DNA from: CAIKZZ01 sp035524495
GTDB lineage: Bacteria > Pseudomonadota > Gammaproteobacteria > Steroidobacterales > Steroidobacteraceae
Direction: 5' to 3'
DNA length: 34,657 nucleotides
NCBI GenBank assembly: GCA_035524495.1
Contig: DATKOR010000043.1
Coordinates: 1-34,657, forward strand
Position 1 is the first letter of the stretch. Every line of letters starts with the position of its first letter. The notes beneath the pieces were generated by a model. It did no database searches. It saw only the letters and a program-made list of their open reading frames with translations, and was not told the DNA's origin. A program made the position numbers and the translations under genes. Below, piece after piece: positions 1 to 7,408 of this stretch.

Positions 1-1
1 C

Positions 2-1234
2 TCACGGCGCCTTCCCGGCGCGCTCCCCGGCGCGCGTATAGAAGGTGCCCGTCAGCGCCAGCATCTTCGAGTAGCCGAGTGCATCGGCCGGGGTCCACTC
101 GCCGGCGGCCTCGCCGTAGACGCCCTTCGAGGCCGCCATCAGCGAGTACGGGGAGCGCACGCCCTCGACGAACAGGTGGCCGGGACGGAACAGCACGGTC
201 ACCTCGCCGCTGACCCGGCGTTGCGACGAGAGCAGCAGCGCCTCGATGTCGCGGCACACCGGGTCCAGGTGATGCCCCTCGTGGACGAGGTCGCCGTACG
301 GGGCCGCGACCAGCTCCTTGATGCGCGCCTGGCGGCCGGTCAGCACGAGCTTCTCGAGCTCGCGGTGCGCCGTCAGCAGCACGTCCGCGGCCGGCGCCTC
401 GAACGCGACCCGGCCCTTGGTGCCGATCACGGTGTCGCCGAGATGGATGCCGCGGCCGATGCCGAACGGGGCCGCCAGCGACTCGAGCTTCTCGATCAGC
501 GTCACCGGGCTCAACGCCACGCCGTCGAGCGCGGTGGGCACGCCGCGCTCGAAGCCGATCGTGTGGCGCTCGGGCGCACGCGGCTGCGTGAAGGCCTCGC
601 GCGTCAGCACCCAGGCGTTGTCGGGAATGCTGCCGTCGGAGGTCAGCGTCTCCTTGCCGCCGATCGTGACGCCCCACAGGCCGCGATTGACCGAGTACGC
701 GGCGCCATAGGGCGGCACCGGGAGGCGTCGCTCCTCGAGGAACTGCAGTTGCTCCGGGCGCTTGAAGGCGCGGTCGCGCACCGGCGCCAGGATCTCGAGG
801 CCGGGCGCCAGCGTTCTGAGCGCCACCTCGAACCGCACCTGGTCGTTGCCGGCCGCGGTGCAGCCGTGCGCGACGGTCGTGGAGCCGAGCTGCGCGGCCA
901 TCGAGGCGATCGTCTGCGCCTGCAGCACGCGCTCGGCGCCGACGCACAGCGGGTACAGCTGGCCGCGGCGGGCGTTGCCCATCAGGAGGTACTTGAGCAC
1001 GCGCTCGAAGTACTCGGCCTTCGCCGGCACCAGGTGGTGCGCGATCGCGCCGAGCTCGCGGGCGCGCGACTCGAGCGTGAGCGCCGCCGCGGCATCGATT
1101 CCGCCGGTGTCGACGGTGACGGTGATCACCGGGCGCTGGTAGGTCTCCTTGAGCCAGGGCACGCAGAACGACGTGTCGAGGCCGCCGGAAAAAGCAAGCA
1201 GGATGGGCGTCGCGCCCGGGTTTGGCGTCGTCAT
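2..1234 (-). CDS. argG: Argininosuccinate synthase
   Basis: Cytosolic enzyme joining citrulline and aspartate with ATP to give argininosuccinate, the penultimate step of arginine synthesis. The 410-residue product starts with the N-type ATP pyrophosphatase loop SGGLDTS (residues 16-22). It keeps the family segments AHGCTAAGNDQVRF (ATP/citrulline side) and GRGIHLGDTVIGTKGR. Length fits the family (about 400). The overall pattern resembles the divergent argininosuccinate synthases of Xanthomonas-type bacteria more than the E. coli enzyme; that is a judgement from memory. The ATG at 1234 follows the argR stop by 10 bases, so the two genes form an argR-argG operon that ArgR probably represses through the ARG boxes upstream of argR. 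The stop lies one base inside the window, so the gene is complete. Confidence 0.93.
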   Translation of the reverse strand: MTTPNPGATPILLAFSGGLDTSFCVPWLKETYQRPVITVTVDTGGIDAAAALTLESRARELGAIAHHLVPAKAEYFERVLKYLLMGNARRGQLYPLCVGAERVLQAQTIASMAAQLGSTTVAHGCTAAGNDQVRFEVALRTLAPGLEILAPVRDRAFKRPEQLQFLEERRLPVPPYGAAYSVNRGLWGVTIGGKETLTSDGSIPDNAWVLTREAFTQPRAPERHTIGFERGVPTALDGVALSPVTLIEKLESLAAPFGIGRGIHLGDTVIGTKGRVAFEAPAADVLLTAHRELEKLVLTGRQARIKELVAAPYGDLVHEGHHLDPVCRDIEALLLSSQRRVSGEVTVLFRPGHLFVEGVRSPYSLMAASKGVYGEAAGEWTPADALGYSKMLALTGTFYTRAGERAGKAP

Positions 1235-1244
1235 GGTGAAGCCT

Positions 1245-1715
1245 TCAGCGGCTTGCGAGGGAGCGCAGGTGCGCGAGCACGGCGCGCTGGGCGCGCTCGC
1301 TCGCGGTCGCGATGAAGATCGTGTCGTCGCCCGAGATCGTGCCGACGACCTCGGGCCAGCGCTCGCGGTCGATTGCCGCGGCGACGCTCTGCGCCGAGCC
1401 GATCGTCGTGCGCACGACCGTCAGGTGCGGGCCGGCCGCCGCCGCGTCCTGCACGAAGCCGGCGACCGCCGCGAGCCCGGCGACCGGCGCCGGCGCATCG
1501 TCGGGCAGCACGTAGCGATCGCCGACCTTGGCGACGCCGAGGTCCCTCAGGTCGCGGCTGACGCTCGACTGCGTGACCGGGTAGCCGGCGCGCTTCAGGC
1601 GGCGCACGAGCTCGGCCTGCCGGCCGACGACGCCGTCGCGGATGATGCGCCGGAGCGCTTCGCGCCGGTCGTCGGGTGCGCCGGAGCCGTTGGTCGGTGT
1701 CGTGGCCGTATGCAT
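1245..1715 (-). CDS. argR: Arginine repressor ArgR
   Basis: Hexameric, arginine-sensing transcription factor. The N-terminal winged helix has the signature TQSSVSRDLRDLG (about residues 49-60), where the SR pair contacts DNA. The C-terminal domain keeps GTISGDDTIF (about 125-134), the arginine-binding and hexamer motif. At 156 residues it is of normal family length. The start is uncertain: an ATG at 1715 is chosen because the reading frame further upstream runs into the neighbouring gene, but a second in-frame ATG lies at 1736. Both lie inside the paired ARG boxes, so the repressor would sit on its own start region. A TTGACC at 1751-1756 (minus strand) could be a -35 element. If so, the transcript would be nearly leaderless. 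The gene directly precedes argG. Confidence 0.9.
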   Translation of the reverse strand: MHTATTPTNGSGAPDDRREALRRIIRDGVVGRQAELVRRLKRAGYPVTQSSVSRDLRDLGVAKVGDRYVLPDDAPAPVAGLAAVAGFVQDAAAAGPHLTVVRTTIGSAQSVAAAIDRERWPEVVGTISGDDTIFIATASERAQRAVLAHLRSLASR

Positions 1716-1747
1716 AAATTTGCAAGAGTTTTGCATATTTATGCGAA
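1709..1747 (-). promoter_or_regulatory. Tandem ARG boxes (ArgR operator)
   Basis: Two imperfect palindromes, TGCATAAATTTGCA (1711-1724) and TGCATATTTATGCG (1732-1745), have centres exactly 21 bases apart. This matches the classical arrangement of two 18-bp ARG boxes (TGnAT-N4-ATnCA core) separated by 3 bp that binds one ArgR hexamer. They are the only AT-rich stretch in the neighbourhood and overlap both possible argR start codons. Autorepression of argR-argG is the natural reading. Confidence 0.78.
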
Positions 1748-1768
1748 TGCGGTCAAGCGGCGCGCGGG

Positions 1769-2521
1769 CTAGAAGCGAAAGCGCCTCTCGCCGAGCACGG
1801 CGCCGTCGGCGCCGTGCGTGCGCTCGACCGCTTGCCCGCCGCCGTCGCGCGCGAGCACGAGCGCGCTCGCGGCGCGCGTGCCGTAGGTCGGGTCGACGAT
1901 GAATGGCGGCGACAGCGCGCGCTCGCGCTCGAGCCCGATGCCGGTGTCGGGGAGCTCGGCGTCCGGTGCCGGGGCCCGGTCGGCGAGCAGCGCCAGCAGC
2001 TCGCCGGGCTCGCCGAGCGCCGTAGCGAGCCGCGCCTCGAGCCGCGCGCGCGAGCGGCGCACCTTCGGCCACTCGGCGCCGAGCGTGCCGTTGCTGAGGC
2101 CGTGCACGCCGCGCTCGAGCCGTCGCGGGCCCGTCGGGTCCCCGTTCGACAGGTACCAGAGCTCCGCGGCGTCGCCCAGCAGCAGGCTGAATCCGGCGTA
2201 GCGGCCGGCCTCGGCGGCGAGGGCGGCGATGAACTCGCCGGCCGGGACCCCGGAGGCGAGGTAGCGCGGAATCAGCGTGCCGCGCGACGGCGGGTCGCGC
2301 GGGCTCGGCGCGCCGCGCAGGTTCGTCACGACGCCGAAGCGGCCGTCGTCGGTGACGCCGAGCCAGGTGCCGCCGGCCGCGAGGTCACGCCCCGCGAGGA
2401 GCCGCGGCTCGGCCCACCAGTCCATCGGCGCGGTCGCGCGCGCGTGCAGCTCGTCGCGGTGGCCGGCGAGCACCAGCCGCTCGCGCGGCAGCACGTTCCA
2501 GGCCAGCACGACGAGGCACAT
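1769..2521 (-). CDS. NRDE/TANGO2-family protein
   Basis: A 250-residue cytosolic protein of the family named after its N-terminal Asn-Arg-Asp-Glu motif (TANGO2 in eukaryotes). The biochemical role in bacteria is not settled, and haem or lipid handling has been proposed for eukaryotic members. Seen here: the start MCLVVLAWN, the hallmark region as AGHRDELHAR (H replaces the motif's N, residues about 20-29), then GGTWLGVTDDGRFGVVTNLR and the GLSNG segment. The N-terminal Cys2 is kept, as in Ntn-hydrolase-like members. It lies 15 bases after nudC on the same strand and could be co-transcribed. About 50 bases and the ARG boxes separate its stop from argR. Confidence 0.82.
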   Translation of the reverse strand: MCLVVLAWNVLPRERLVLAGHRDELHARATAPMDWWAEPRLLAGRDLAAGGTWLGVTDDGRFGVVTNLRGAPSPRDPPSRGTLIPRYLASGVPAGEFIAALAAEAGRYAGFSLLLGDAAELWYLSNGDPTGPRRLERGVHGLSNGTLGAEWPKVRRSRARLEARLATALGEPGELLALLADRAPAPDAELPDTGIGLERERALSPPFIVDPTYGTRAASALVLARDGGGQAVERTHGADGAVLGERRFRF

Positions 2522-2536
2522 CGGGCGTCCGGCGCC

Positions 2537-3484
2537 TCAGCGCGGCAGCGGCCAGAGGCGCGCGCCGGGCTCGTCGGCGAGCGCGCGGCCGGTGCGCTCC
2601 TGATACCACTCGGCGATCAGGCGGAACGAGATCGACGTCGGCGGCGGCAGCGCCGGCGTGCCGCTTGCGAGCTCCGACGGCGCGAACCAGCGTGCGTCCT
2701 CGAGCTCGCCGTCGGGGCAGGCGACCGCGGTCGCCGCGGCGCGCGCCCTAAAGCCGACCATCAGCGACGATGGGAACGGCCACGGCTGCGAGGACTGGTA
2801 CTCGACGTCGACGACCTCGACGCTGGTCTCCTCGCGGACCTCGCGCGCCACCGCGTCCTCGAGGCTCTCGCCGGGCTCGACGAAGCCGGCGATCGTCGAG
2901 TAGCGGCCCGGCGGCCACGGCGCCTGGCGCCCGAGGAGCGCGCGCTCGCCGTCGCTGACGAGCACGATGATCGCGGGGTCGATGCGCGGGAAGAACTCGG
3001 TGCCGCAGCCCTCGCGCGTGCAGGTCATGACGTGCCCGGCGGCCGTCGGGACGGTGCGCGCGCCGCAGGCACCGCAGTAGCGGTGCCGCTCGCGCCAGTA
3101 GACCATCGCGCGCGCGTAGGCGAGCAGGCCCGCCTCGTCGGGCGGCAGGAGGCCCCCGGCGAGCCTCAGGTCCGAGAACTCCGCCGCGGCGCCGAAGGCG
3201 GGCGGCGCATCGCCCGTGAACTCGACCGCGAAGCATGCGGCGCCCTGGTAGCGGCCGAGCAGGATCGCCTCGGCGGTCTCGAGCGCGCCGACCGCGCCGG
3301 CCGCGAGCAGCACGGCGCCGGGCTCGGGCATGCGGCGCAGGAGGCTGCGGTGGCGCCACACCGGCACGAAGCGGGTCGCCGGGTCCGCGAGCGCGGCGGA
3401 CACCCACGCGGCGTCCTTGCGCAGGCCGCTGGCGCGGTCGACGTAGGGTCCGGCGAAGACGTTGCGATCGCGGGGTGGTGACAT
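2537..3484 (-). CDS. nudC: NAD+ diphosphatase / NAD-cap hydrolase NudC
   Basis: Nudix hydrolase that splits NAD(H) into NMN(H) and AMP and removes NAD caps from RNA 5' ends. Seen in the 315-residue product: a zinc ribbon with Cys137, Cys140, Cys155 and Cys160, then the Nudix box from Gly200 (GFVEPGESLEDAV, then REVREET), and the NudC fingerprint SQPWPFPSS (232-240), which separates it from other Nudix enzymes. The box's usual Gly after EE-x is Ser, a tolerated change. The variable N-terminal domain (1-110) is like that of other NudC proteins. Length is a little above E. coli NudC (257) because of that domain. It ends 15 bases before the NRDE-family gene. Confidence 0.92.
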   Translation of the reverse strand: MSPPRDRNVFAGPYVDRASGLRKDAAWVSAALADPATRFVPVWRHRSLLRRMPEPGAVLLAAGAVGALETAEAILLGRYQGAACFAVEFTGDAPPAFGAAAEFSDLRLAGGLLPPDEAGLLAYARAMVYWRERHRYCGACGARTVPTAAGHVMTCTREGCGTEFFPRIDPAIIVLVSDGERALLGRQAPWPPGRYSTIAGFVEPGESLEDAVAREVREETSVEVVDVEYQSSQPWPFPSSLMVGFRARAAATAVACPDGELEDARWFAPSELASGTPALPPPTSISFRLIAEWYQERTGRALADEPGARLWPLPR

Positions 3485-3511
3485 GGGGGCGCGCGGAGGC
3501 GCGCCAGCATT

Positions 3512-4081
3512 CTAACCGGGTTCCGCCACGCGCTCGCGCGCGTCGCTCTCGCACCAGGGGCATACCGCGCGGTGCTGGCGCAGCGCATCGACGACCATCA
3601 GCCCCTGGCAGGTCGGGCAGGGGCCGGGCCTGAGCTCCGCGCGGCGCCTCAGCACCTCGAGCAGGTGGCAGGCGTGCTCGAACGAGATGCGCTGCGGCCC
3701 GTGCAGCGCGAGGTAGGTCTCGTAGGTGCGGCAGAAGAGCTCGCCCCAGCGCAGCATCGCGCGCGTGCCGCCGGCGCCGCGGTCGGTCACCGCCTGCTCG
3801 AGGAGCCCGAGCAGCGCGTAAAGCCCGGCCAGCGCCGCGGCGTGGCGGCGGGTCTCGAGGTTCTTCAGGAAGAAGGCGGTCTGGGCCGGCGACTTGCCGC
3901 GATGACGGCGCACGAGCGGGCCCTCGGTCGCGACGTAGGAGCGGTAGAGCTTGCGGATCCGGTCGTCGCTGAGCCCGGTCCAGCTGCGGATCGTGCAGGT
4001 GCGCGCTTCGTGGTGGATCATCCGGTACGCGAGGTCGAGCCGCTGCCGGTCGCGGGCATAGCGATTGTCGGTGATCCTCAT
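3512..4081 (-). CDS. FlhC-like transcriptional regulator
   Basis: The 189-residue product has the FlhC layout. A helical N-terminal part (RYARDRQRLDLAYRMI, then GLSDDRIRKLYRSY) resembles the DNA-binding region. A middle segment has RGKSPAQTAFFLKN. The C-terminal zinc site has Cys155, Cys158, Cys174 and Cys177, almost the CxxC-16-CxxC spacing of E. coli FlhC. FlhC works with FlhD as an FlhD4C2 activator of flagellar and other genes. No flagellar gene is in the window, so the regulon here is unknown. The ATG at 4081 is preferred because GGGAG lies about 10 bases upstream and the FlhC similarity begins there. The gene is divergent from the FlhD-like gene at 4209, unlike the enterobacterial flhDC operon. 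Stand-alone FlhC-like regulators are the alternative reading. Confidence 0.78.
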   Translation of the reverse strand: MRITDNRYARDRQRLDLAYRMIHHEARTCTIRSWTGLSDDRIRKLYRSYVATEGPLVRRHRGKSPAQTAFFLKNLETRRHAAALAGLYALLGLLEQAVTDRGAGGTRAMLRWGELFCRTYETYLALHGPQRISFEHACHLLEVLRRRAELRPGPCPTCQGLMVVDALRQHRAVCPWCESDARERVAEPG

Positions 4082-4118
4082 CTCGTTGTTCTCCCGAAGG
4101 TAATTGGTTTCCCGAGCA

Positions 4119-4150
4119 ACTGTTTTTGGTATAAATCCACCAAAAACTGT
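4119..4150. promoter_or_regulatory. Palindromic operator/promoter between the FlhC-like and FlhD-like genes
   Basis: GTTTTTGGT (4122-4130) and ACCAAAAAC (4139-4147) form a perfect 9-bp inverted repeat, extendable to 12 bp with one mismatch, around ATAAATCC. The centre holds TATAAA on plus and TTTATA on minus, usable as divergent -10 elements; no convincing -35 is seen. In a 70% GC genome this AT-rich symmetric block is very likely a control site for both genes. The binding protein is unknown; the FlhC/FlhD-like pair itself is an obvious candidate. Confidence 0.55.
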
Positions 4151-4174
4151 ACTCTCGTCACCGGGACCACGCCA

Positions 4175-4189
4175 GCGAGAATTACTCGC
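4175..4189. promoter_or_regulatory. Second small inverted repeat upstream of the FlhD-like gene
   Basis: GCGAG-AATTA-CTCGC forms a perfect 5-bp inverted repeat with an AT-rich centre, 20 bases before the start codon and just before the GGGAG ribosome site at about 4197. It may be an operator half or a leader hairpin. It is weaker than the larger palindrome upstream. Confidence 0.3.
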
Positions 4190-4208
4190 GCACTTCGGGA
4201 GAAAGGCC

Positions 4209-4874
4209 ATGCTCGAGCGCTTGAGCGCGATCCAGGACGCGGACGTCCGCGGCGGCTACCACGCACACGCGGTGCTCGAGCCGGGCGCCCTCGAGGCGAT
4301 CCGGGAGACCAACCTCGGCTTCCTGGCGCTCGTCTCGGCGCGCCACCGCGCCGAGCCGCAGGCGCGCGCGTTCGGCCTGCGACCCGCGACCGCCGAGGCG
4401 CTCGCTGCACTCGATGCCCGCGCACTGCGCGCCGCGGCGGCCTGCCCCTACACGCTCTTCAACCTGGGCTTCGACGACGCGCCGTTCTGGCAAGGCGTGA
4501 TCGCCGAGCGCGGCGCCGGCAACGGCAGCCTCGCCGACGAGGCGACGTTCGCGCGCACGGCGGTCTTTCTCGCCTGGCACCTCGCGCAGAGCTCGGAGCT
4601 GACCGCCGCGCTCGTGCTCGGCATGACGCCGCCCGTCCAGCAGGCGTGGCGCACGCTGCCGCTCTCGGCGCTCGACCACGCGGCGACGCGCTCGCTGCCG
4701 CGTCTGTCGGCCCGCTGGGGCGACCATGTCCTCTTCTGGCCGAAGCTCCTCGAGGCCGCGGCGCCCGTGGATCGCACGCGCGCGGCCTCGGTCAGGCTGT
4801 TGGGACTGCAGCTGCTGGCGGCCGACGGCATCCGCGCCGAGCGCCCGGCAGGGGCCCCGCTGCCCAGCGGCTAG
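4209..4874 (+). CDS. Protein with two tandem FlhD-like units
   Basis: The 221-residue product starts at an ATG preceded by GGGAGAAAG; the longer frame upstream runs through the control region. Residues about 28-98 align by eye with E. coli FlhD: FlhD NLSYLLLAQ versus NLGFLALVS here, an A...FGL/LGI turn, LAAL, and an LF-L-FDD strand matching the FRFD region. Residues about 116-182 repeat the same pattern: FLA at 38 and 120, G at 56 and 138, and FW at 93 and 176. It therefore reads as a fused FlhD pair. FlhD is a homodimer that partners FlhC, so with the divergent FlhC-like gene a regulatory complex is the natural inference. A C-terminal tail of about 40 residues is unassigned. A hairpin (4877-4897) follows the stop. 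Confidence 0.6.
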   Translation: MLERLSAIQDADVRGGYHAHAVLEPGALEAIRETNLGFLALVSARHRAEPQARAFGLRPATAEALAALDARALRAAAACPYTLFNLGFDDAPFWQGVIAERGAGNGSLADEATFARTAVFLAWHLAQSSELTAALVLGMTPPVQQAWRTLPLSALDHAATRSLPRLSARWGDHVLFWPKLLEAAAPVDRTRAASVRLLGLQLLAADGIRAERPAGAPLPSG

Positions 4875-4876
4875 GG

Positions 4877-4897
4877 CCGCGGCGGTTGCCGCCGCGG
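4877..4897 (+). terminator. Hairpin after the FlhD-like gene
   Basis: CCGCGGCGG-TTG-CCGCCGCGG is a perfect 9-bp stem starting 2 bases after the stop codon. No T-tract follows, so it may be a weak or Rho-assisted terminator or an mRNA 3'-end stabiliser. It separates this gene from the ABC exporter. Confidence 0.5.
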
Positions 4898-4960
4898 ACC
4901 CGGGGTCTTACGCTTCGCGCTCGCTGCCGCCGGCCGGCCGCCCGTCGCACCCCCCGACCC

Positions 4961-5914
4961 ATGCCCGCGCTTTCGATCCGCCAGCTGACCAAGACCTACT
5001 CGAACGGCGTCGAGGCCCTCCGCGGCATCGACCTCGACGTCGAGCAGGGCGACTTCTTCGCGTTGCTCGGCCCGAACGGCGCCGGCAAGACGACGACGAT
5101 CGGCATCATCACCTCGCTCGTGCGCAAGACCTCGGGCACCGTGTCGGTGTTCGGGCACGACATCGATCGCGAGATCGCGGTCGCGAAGTCGTGCATCGGC
5201 ATCGTGCCGCAGGAGATCAACTTCAATCAGTTCGAGTCGCTCGAGACGATCCTCGTCAACCAGGCCGGCTTCTACGGCATCCCGCGCGGCGTCGCCCGCG
5301 AGCGCGCCGAGCGCTACCTCAAGCAGCTGCAGCTCTGGGACCGGCGCAAGTCCGCGGCGCGCACCTTGTCGGGCGGCATGAAGCGGCGGCTGATGATCGC
5401 GCGCGCGCTGGTGCACGAGCCGCGCCTGCTGATCCTCGACGAGCCGACCGCGGGCGTCGACATCGAGATCCGCCGGACCATGTGGGACTTCCTGCGCGAG
5501 ACCAACGAGCGCGGCGTCACGATCATCCTGACCACGCACTATCTCGAGGAGGCCGAGAACCTCTGCCGCCACGTCGCGATCATCGACAAGGGGCGGATCA
5601 TCGAGAACGACCGCATCAGCAACGTGCTCCGCAAGCTCCAGACCGAGACCTTCGTGCTGAACCTGCGCGAGGCGCTCAAGGAGGCGCCGAACCTGCCGGG
5701 ATTCGGCGTCGAGCTCGTCGACGCGCACACGCTCGAGATCGAGGTCTCGAAGGACAAGAGCTTGAACGACATCTTCGTGCGGCTCGCCGCGCAGGGCATC
5801 GACGTGATCTCGATGCGCAATAAGGTCAACCGGCTCGAGGAGCTCTTCATGCGCCTGGTGCGCGGCGCGAACGCAGCGCCCGAGGCGACCGGCCTCGAAG
5901 GCGGTGCGCGATGA
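4961..5914 (+). CDS. ABC-2 exporter ATP-binding protein (YadG-like)
   Basis: ATPase subunit of an ABC-2 type exporter at the inner face of the cytoplasmic membrane. The 317-residue product has Walker A GPNGAGKTT (37-45), a Q-loop (PQEINF), the signature LSGGMKRR, Walker B LLILDEPTAGVD, and a switch His in TTHYLEEAE. A C-terminal extension of about 90 residues is as in YadG/CcmA-type ATPases. The ATG at 4961 begins the conserved region (ALSIRQLTKTY); no clear ribosome site is seen. The stop overlaps the permease start as ATGA (5911-5914), so translation of the two is probably coupled. The substrate is not known; YadGH homologues are annotated only as multidrug or polysaccharide exporters. Confidence 0.88.
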   Translation: MPALSIRQLTKTYSNGVEALRGIDLDVEQGDFFALLGPNGAGKTTTIGIITSLVRKTSGTVSVFGHDIDREIAVAKSCIGIVPQEINFNQFESLETILVNQAGFYGIPRGVARERAERYLKQLQLWDRRKSAARTLSGGMKRRLMIARALVHEPRLLILDEPTAGVDIEIRRTMWDFLRETNERGVTIILTTHYLEEAENLCRHVAIIDKGRIIENDRISNVLRKLQTETFVLNLREALKEAPNLPGFGVELVDAHTLEIEVSKDKSLNDIFVRLAAQGIDVISMRNKVNRLEELFMRLVRGANAAPEATGLEGGAR

Positions 5915-6714
5915 GCGCCGCGGCGCCGCTGCCGCTCGTATCGCGGGCGCGCACCGACTGGATCGGGTTTCGGACGATCGTGCTCAGGGAGTTCGGCCGC
6001 ATCGTGCGCATCTGGGGTCAGACGCTGGTGCCGCCGGGCGTCACGGCGACGCTGTACTTCATCATCTTCGGCAGCCTCATCGGCGCGCGCATCGGCCAGA
6101 TGGGCGGCTACGGCTACATGCAGTACATCGCGCCCGGGCTGATCATGATGTCGGTGATCACGAACTCCTACGGCAACGTCGTCTCGAGCTTCTTCGGCGC
6201 GCGCTTCGGCAAGCACATCGAGGAGCTGCTCGTCTCGCCGCTGCCGAACTGGCTGATCGTCGCCGGCTACGTGATCGGCGGGCTCACGCGCGGGCTGCTG
6301 GTCGGGCTCGTGGTCACGGTCGTAGCACTGTTCTTCACGCGGCTGCACGTCAGCCACCCGCTGCTGACGATCGCTGCGGTGTTCCTGACCTCGATCGTGT
6401 TCGCGCTCGGCGGCTTCATCAACGCGGTGTTCGCCAAGAACTTCGACCACATCTCGTGGTTCCCGACCTTCATCCTGACGCCGCTGACCTACCTCGGCGG
6501 CGTGTTCTATTCGATCAGCCTGCTGCCGGACTGGGCGCGCGCGATCTCGCACGCCAACCCGATCCTCTACATGGTCAACGGCTTTCGCTACGGCTTCCTC
6601 GGCGTCTCGGACGTCGACGTGCGGCTCGCTTTCGCGATCATGGTCGGCTTCGCGGTCGGGCTGTACGCGATCGCGGTGGGCCTCATGTACAAGGGCATCG
6701 GCATTCGCGAGTAG
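5911..6714 (+). CDS. ABC-2 exporter permease (YadH-like)
   Basis: Membrane partner of the preceding ATPase. The 267-residue protein has a cytoplasmic N-terminus (RTDWIGFRTIVLREFGRIVRIW) and about six hydrophobic segments: residues about 35-55, 68-88, 110-140, 148-168, 180-200 and 235-258. It carries the ABC-2 family region PLTYLGGVFYSISLLP followed by NPILYMVNGFRYGFLG. Length is that of E. coli YadH (about 256). One ATPase plus one permease implies a complex with two copies of each. The substrate cannot be read from sequence. Confidence 0.88.
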   Translation: MSAAAPLPLVSRARTDWIGFRTIVLREFGRIVRIWGQTLVPPGVTATLYFIIFGSLIGARIGQMGGYGYMQYIAPGLIMMSVITNSYGNVVSSFFGARFGKHIEELLVSPLPNWLIVAGYVIGGLTRGLLVGLVVTVVALFFTRLHVSHPLLTIAAVFLTSIVFALGGFINAVFAKNFDHISWFPTFILTPLTYLGGVFYSISLLPDWARAISHANPILYMVNGFRYGFLGVSDVDVRLAFAIMVGFAVGLYAIAVGLMYKGIGIRE

Positions 6715-6727
6715 TGCGGAGGCGGGC

Positions 6728-7408
6728 ATGTGCGGGCGCTTCGCGTTTCACTCGCCTCACCAGACCGTCGCCGAGCTCTTCGGCGTCGCGCGCGGCGGCC
6801 CGGACTGGCCGCCGCGCTGGAACATCGCCCCGAGCGCCGACGTCGTCGCGGTGCGCGCCGCTGCCGGCGGCGGCCGCGAGCTCGTGTCGCTCCACTGGGG
6901 CCTCGTCCCTTCCTGGGCCAAGGAGCGCTCGATCGGCACGCGGCTCGTCAACGCACGCGTCGAGACGCTGCACGAGAAGCCCGCGTTTCGCGGCGCACTG
7001 AAGAAGCGCCGCTGCCTCGTGATCGCCGACAGCTACTACGAGTGGCGCGCGGCCGGCGCGCAGAAGCAGCCGTATCTGATCGCCGCCGCCGACGGCGCGC
7101 CGTTCGGCATGGCGGCGCTGTGGGAGTCCTGGCACGACCCTGAGAGCGGCACGCCGCTCGAGAGCTGCGTGATCGTCACGCGCGAGTCGGCCGGCGTCGT
7201 CAGGGACATCCACGCGCGCATGCCGGCGATCGTTGCGCCCGGGGACTACGCGACGTGGCTCGATCACCGGATCACGGACGCCGCGACGCTCGAGGCGCTG
7301 CTGACCGGCGAACCGCGCGTCGCGCTCGTCGCCCACCCGGTCAGCCGGCGCGTCAACAATCCGCGCAACGAAGGCCCCGAGCTCGCGCAGCCGGCAGCGG
7401 CGTCCTGA
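6728..7408 (+). CDS. SRAP domain protein (YedK/HMCES type)
   Basis: Protein that shields abasic sites in single-stranded DNA by forming a thiazolidine DNA-protein crosslink through Cys2 after removal of Met1. All active-site residues are in place in the 226-residue product: Cys2 (MCGRF), Asn75 (NARVET), Glu105 (YYEW) and His162 (HARMP). This matches YedK (Cys2, Asn75, Glu105, His160). The fingerprints RWNIAPS and HWGLVPSWAK are also present. The ATG at 6728 has a GGAGG site and is the only start leaving Cys at position 2. It lies 13 bases after the exporter permease, so read-through from that operon is possible without a functional link. No LexA box was recognised. Confidence 0.93.
   Translation: MCGRFAFHSPHQTVAELFGVARGGPDWPPRWNIAPSADVVAVRAAAGGGRELVSLHWGLVPSWAKERSIGTRLVNARVETLHEKPAFRGALKKRRCLVIADSYYEWRAAGAQKQPYLIAAADGAPFGMAALWESWHDPESGTPLESCVIVTRESAGVVRDIHARMPAIVAPGDYATWLDHRITDAATLEALLTGEPRVALVAHPVSRRVNNPRNEGPELAQPAAAS

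Noticed and set aside
1716..2072. Extended N-terminus for ArgR (up to 275 residues)
   Set aside because: The extra part is an Arg/Ala-rich shadow of the NRDE-family gene; ArgR homologues are about 150-160 residues.
4082..4208. Extended starts for the FlhC-like (4210) and FlhD-like (4104) proteins through their shared control region
   Set aside because: Both would read through the palindrome, while good ribosome sites precede the inner ATGs at 4081 and 4209.
6728..7408. SRAP gene as part of an SOS operon
   Set aside because: No LexA-type operator or other repair gene is visible around it; the neighbours are an exporter and a PhzF protein.
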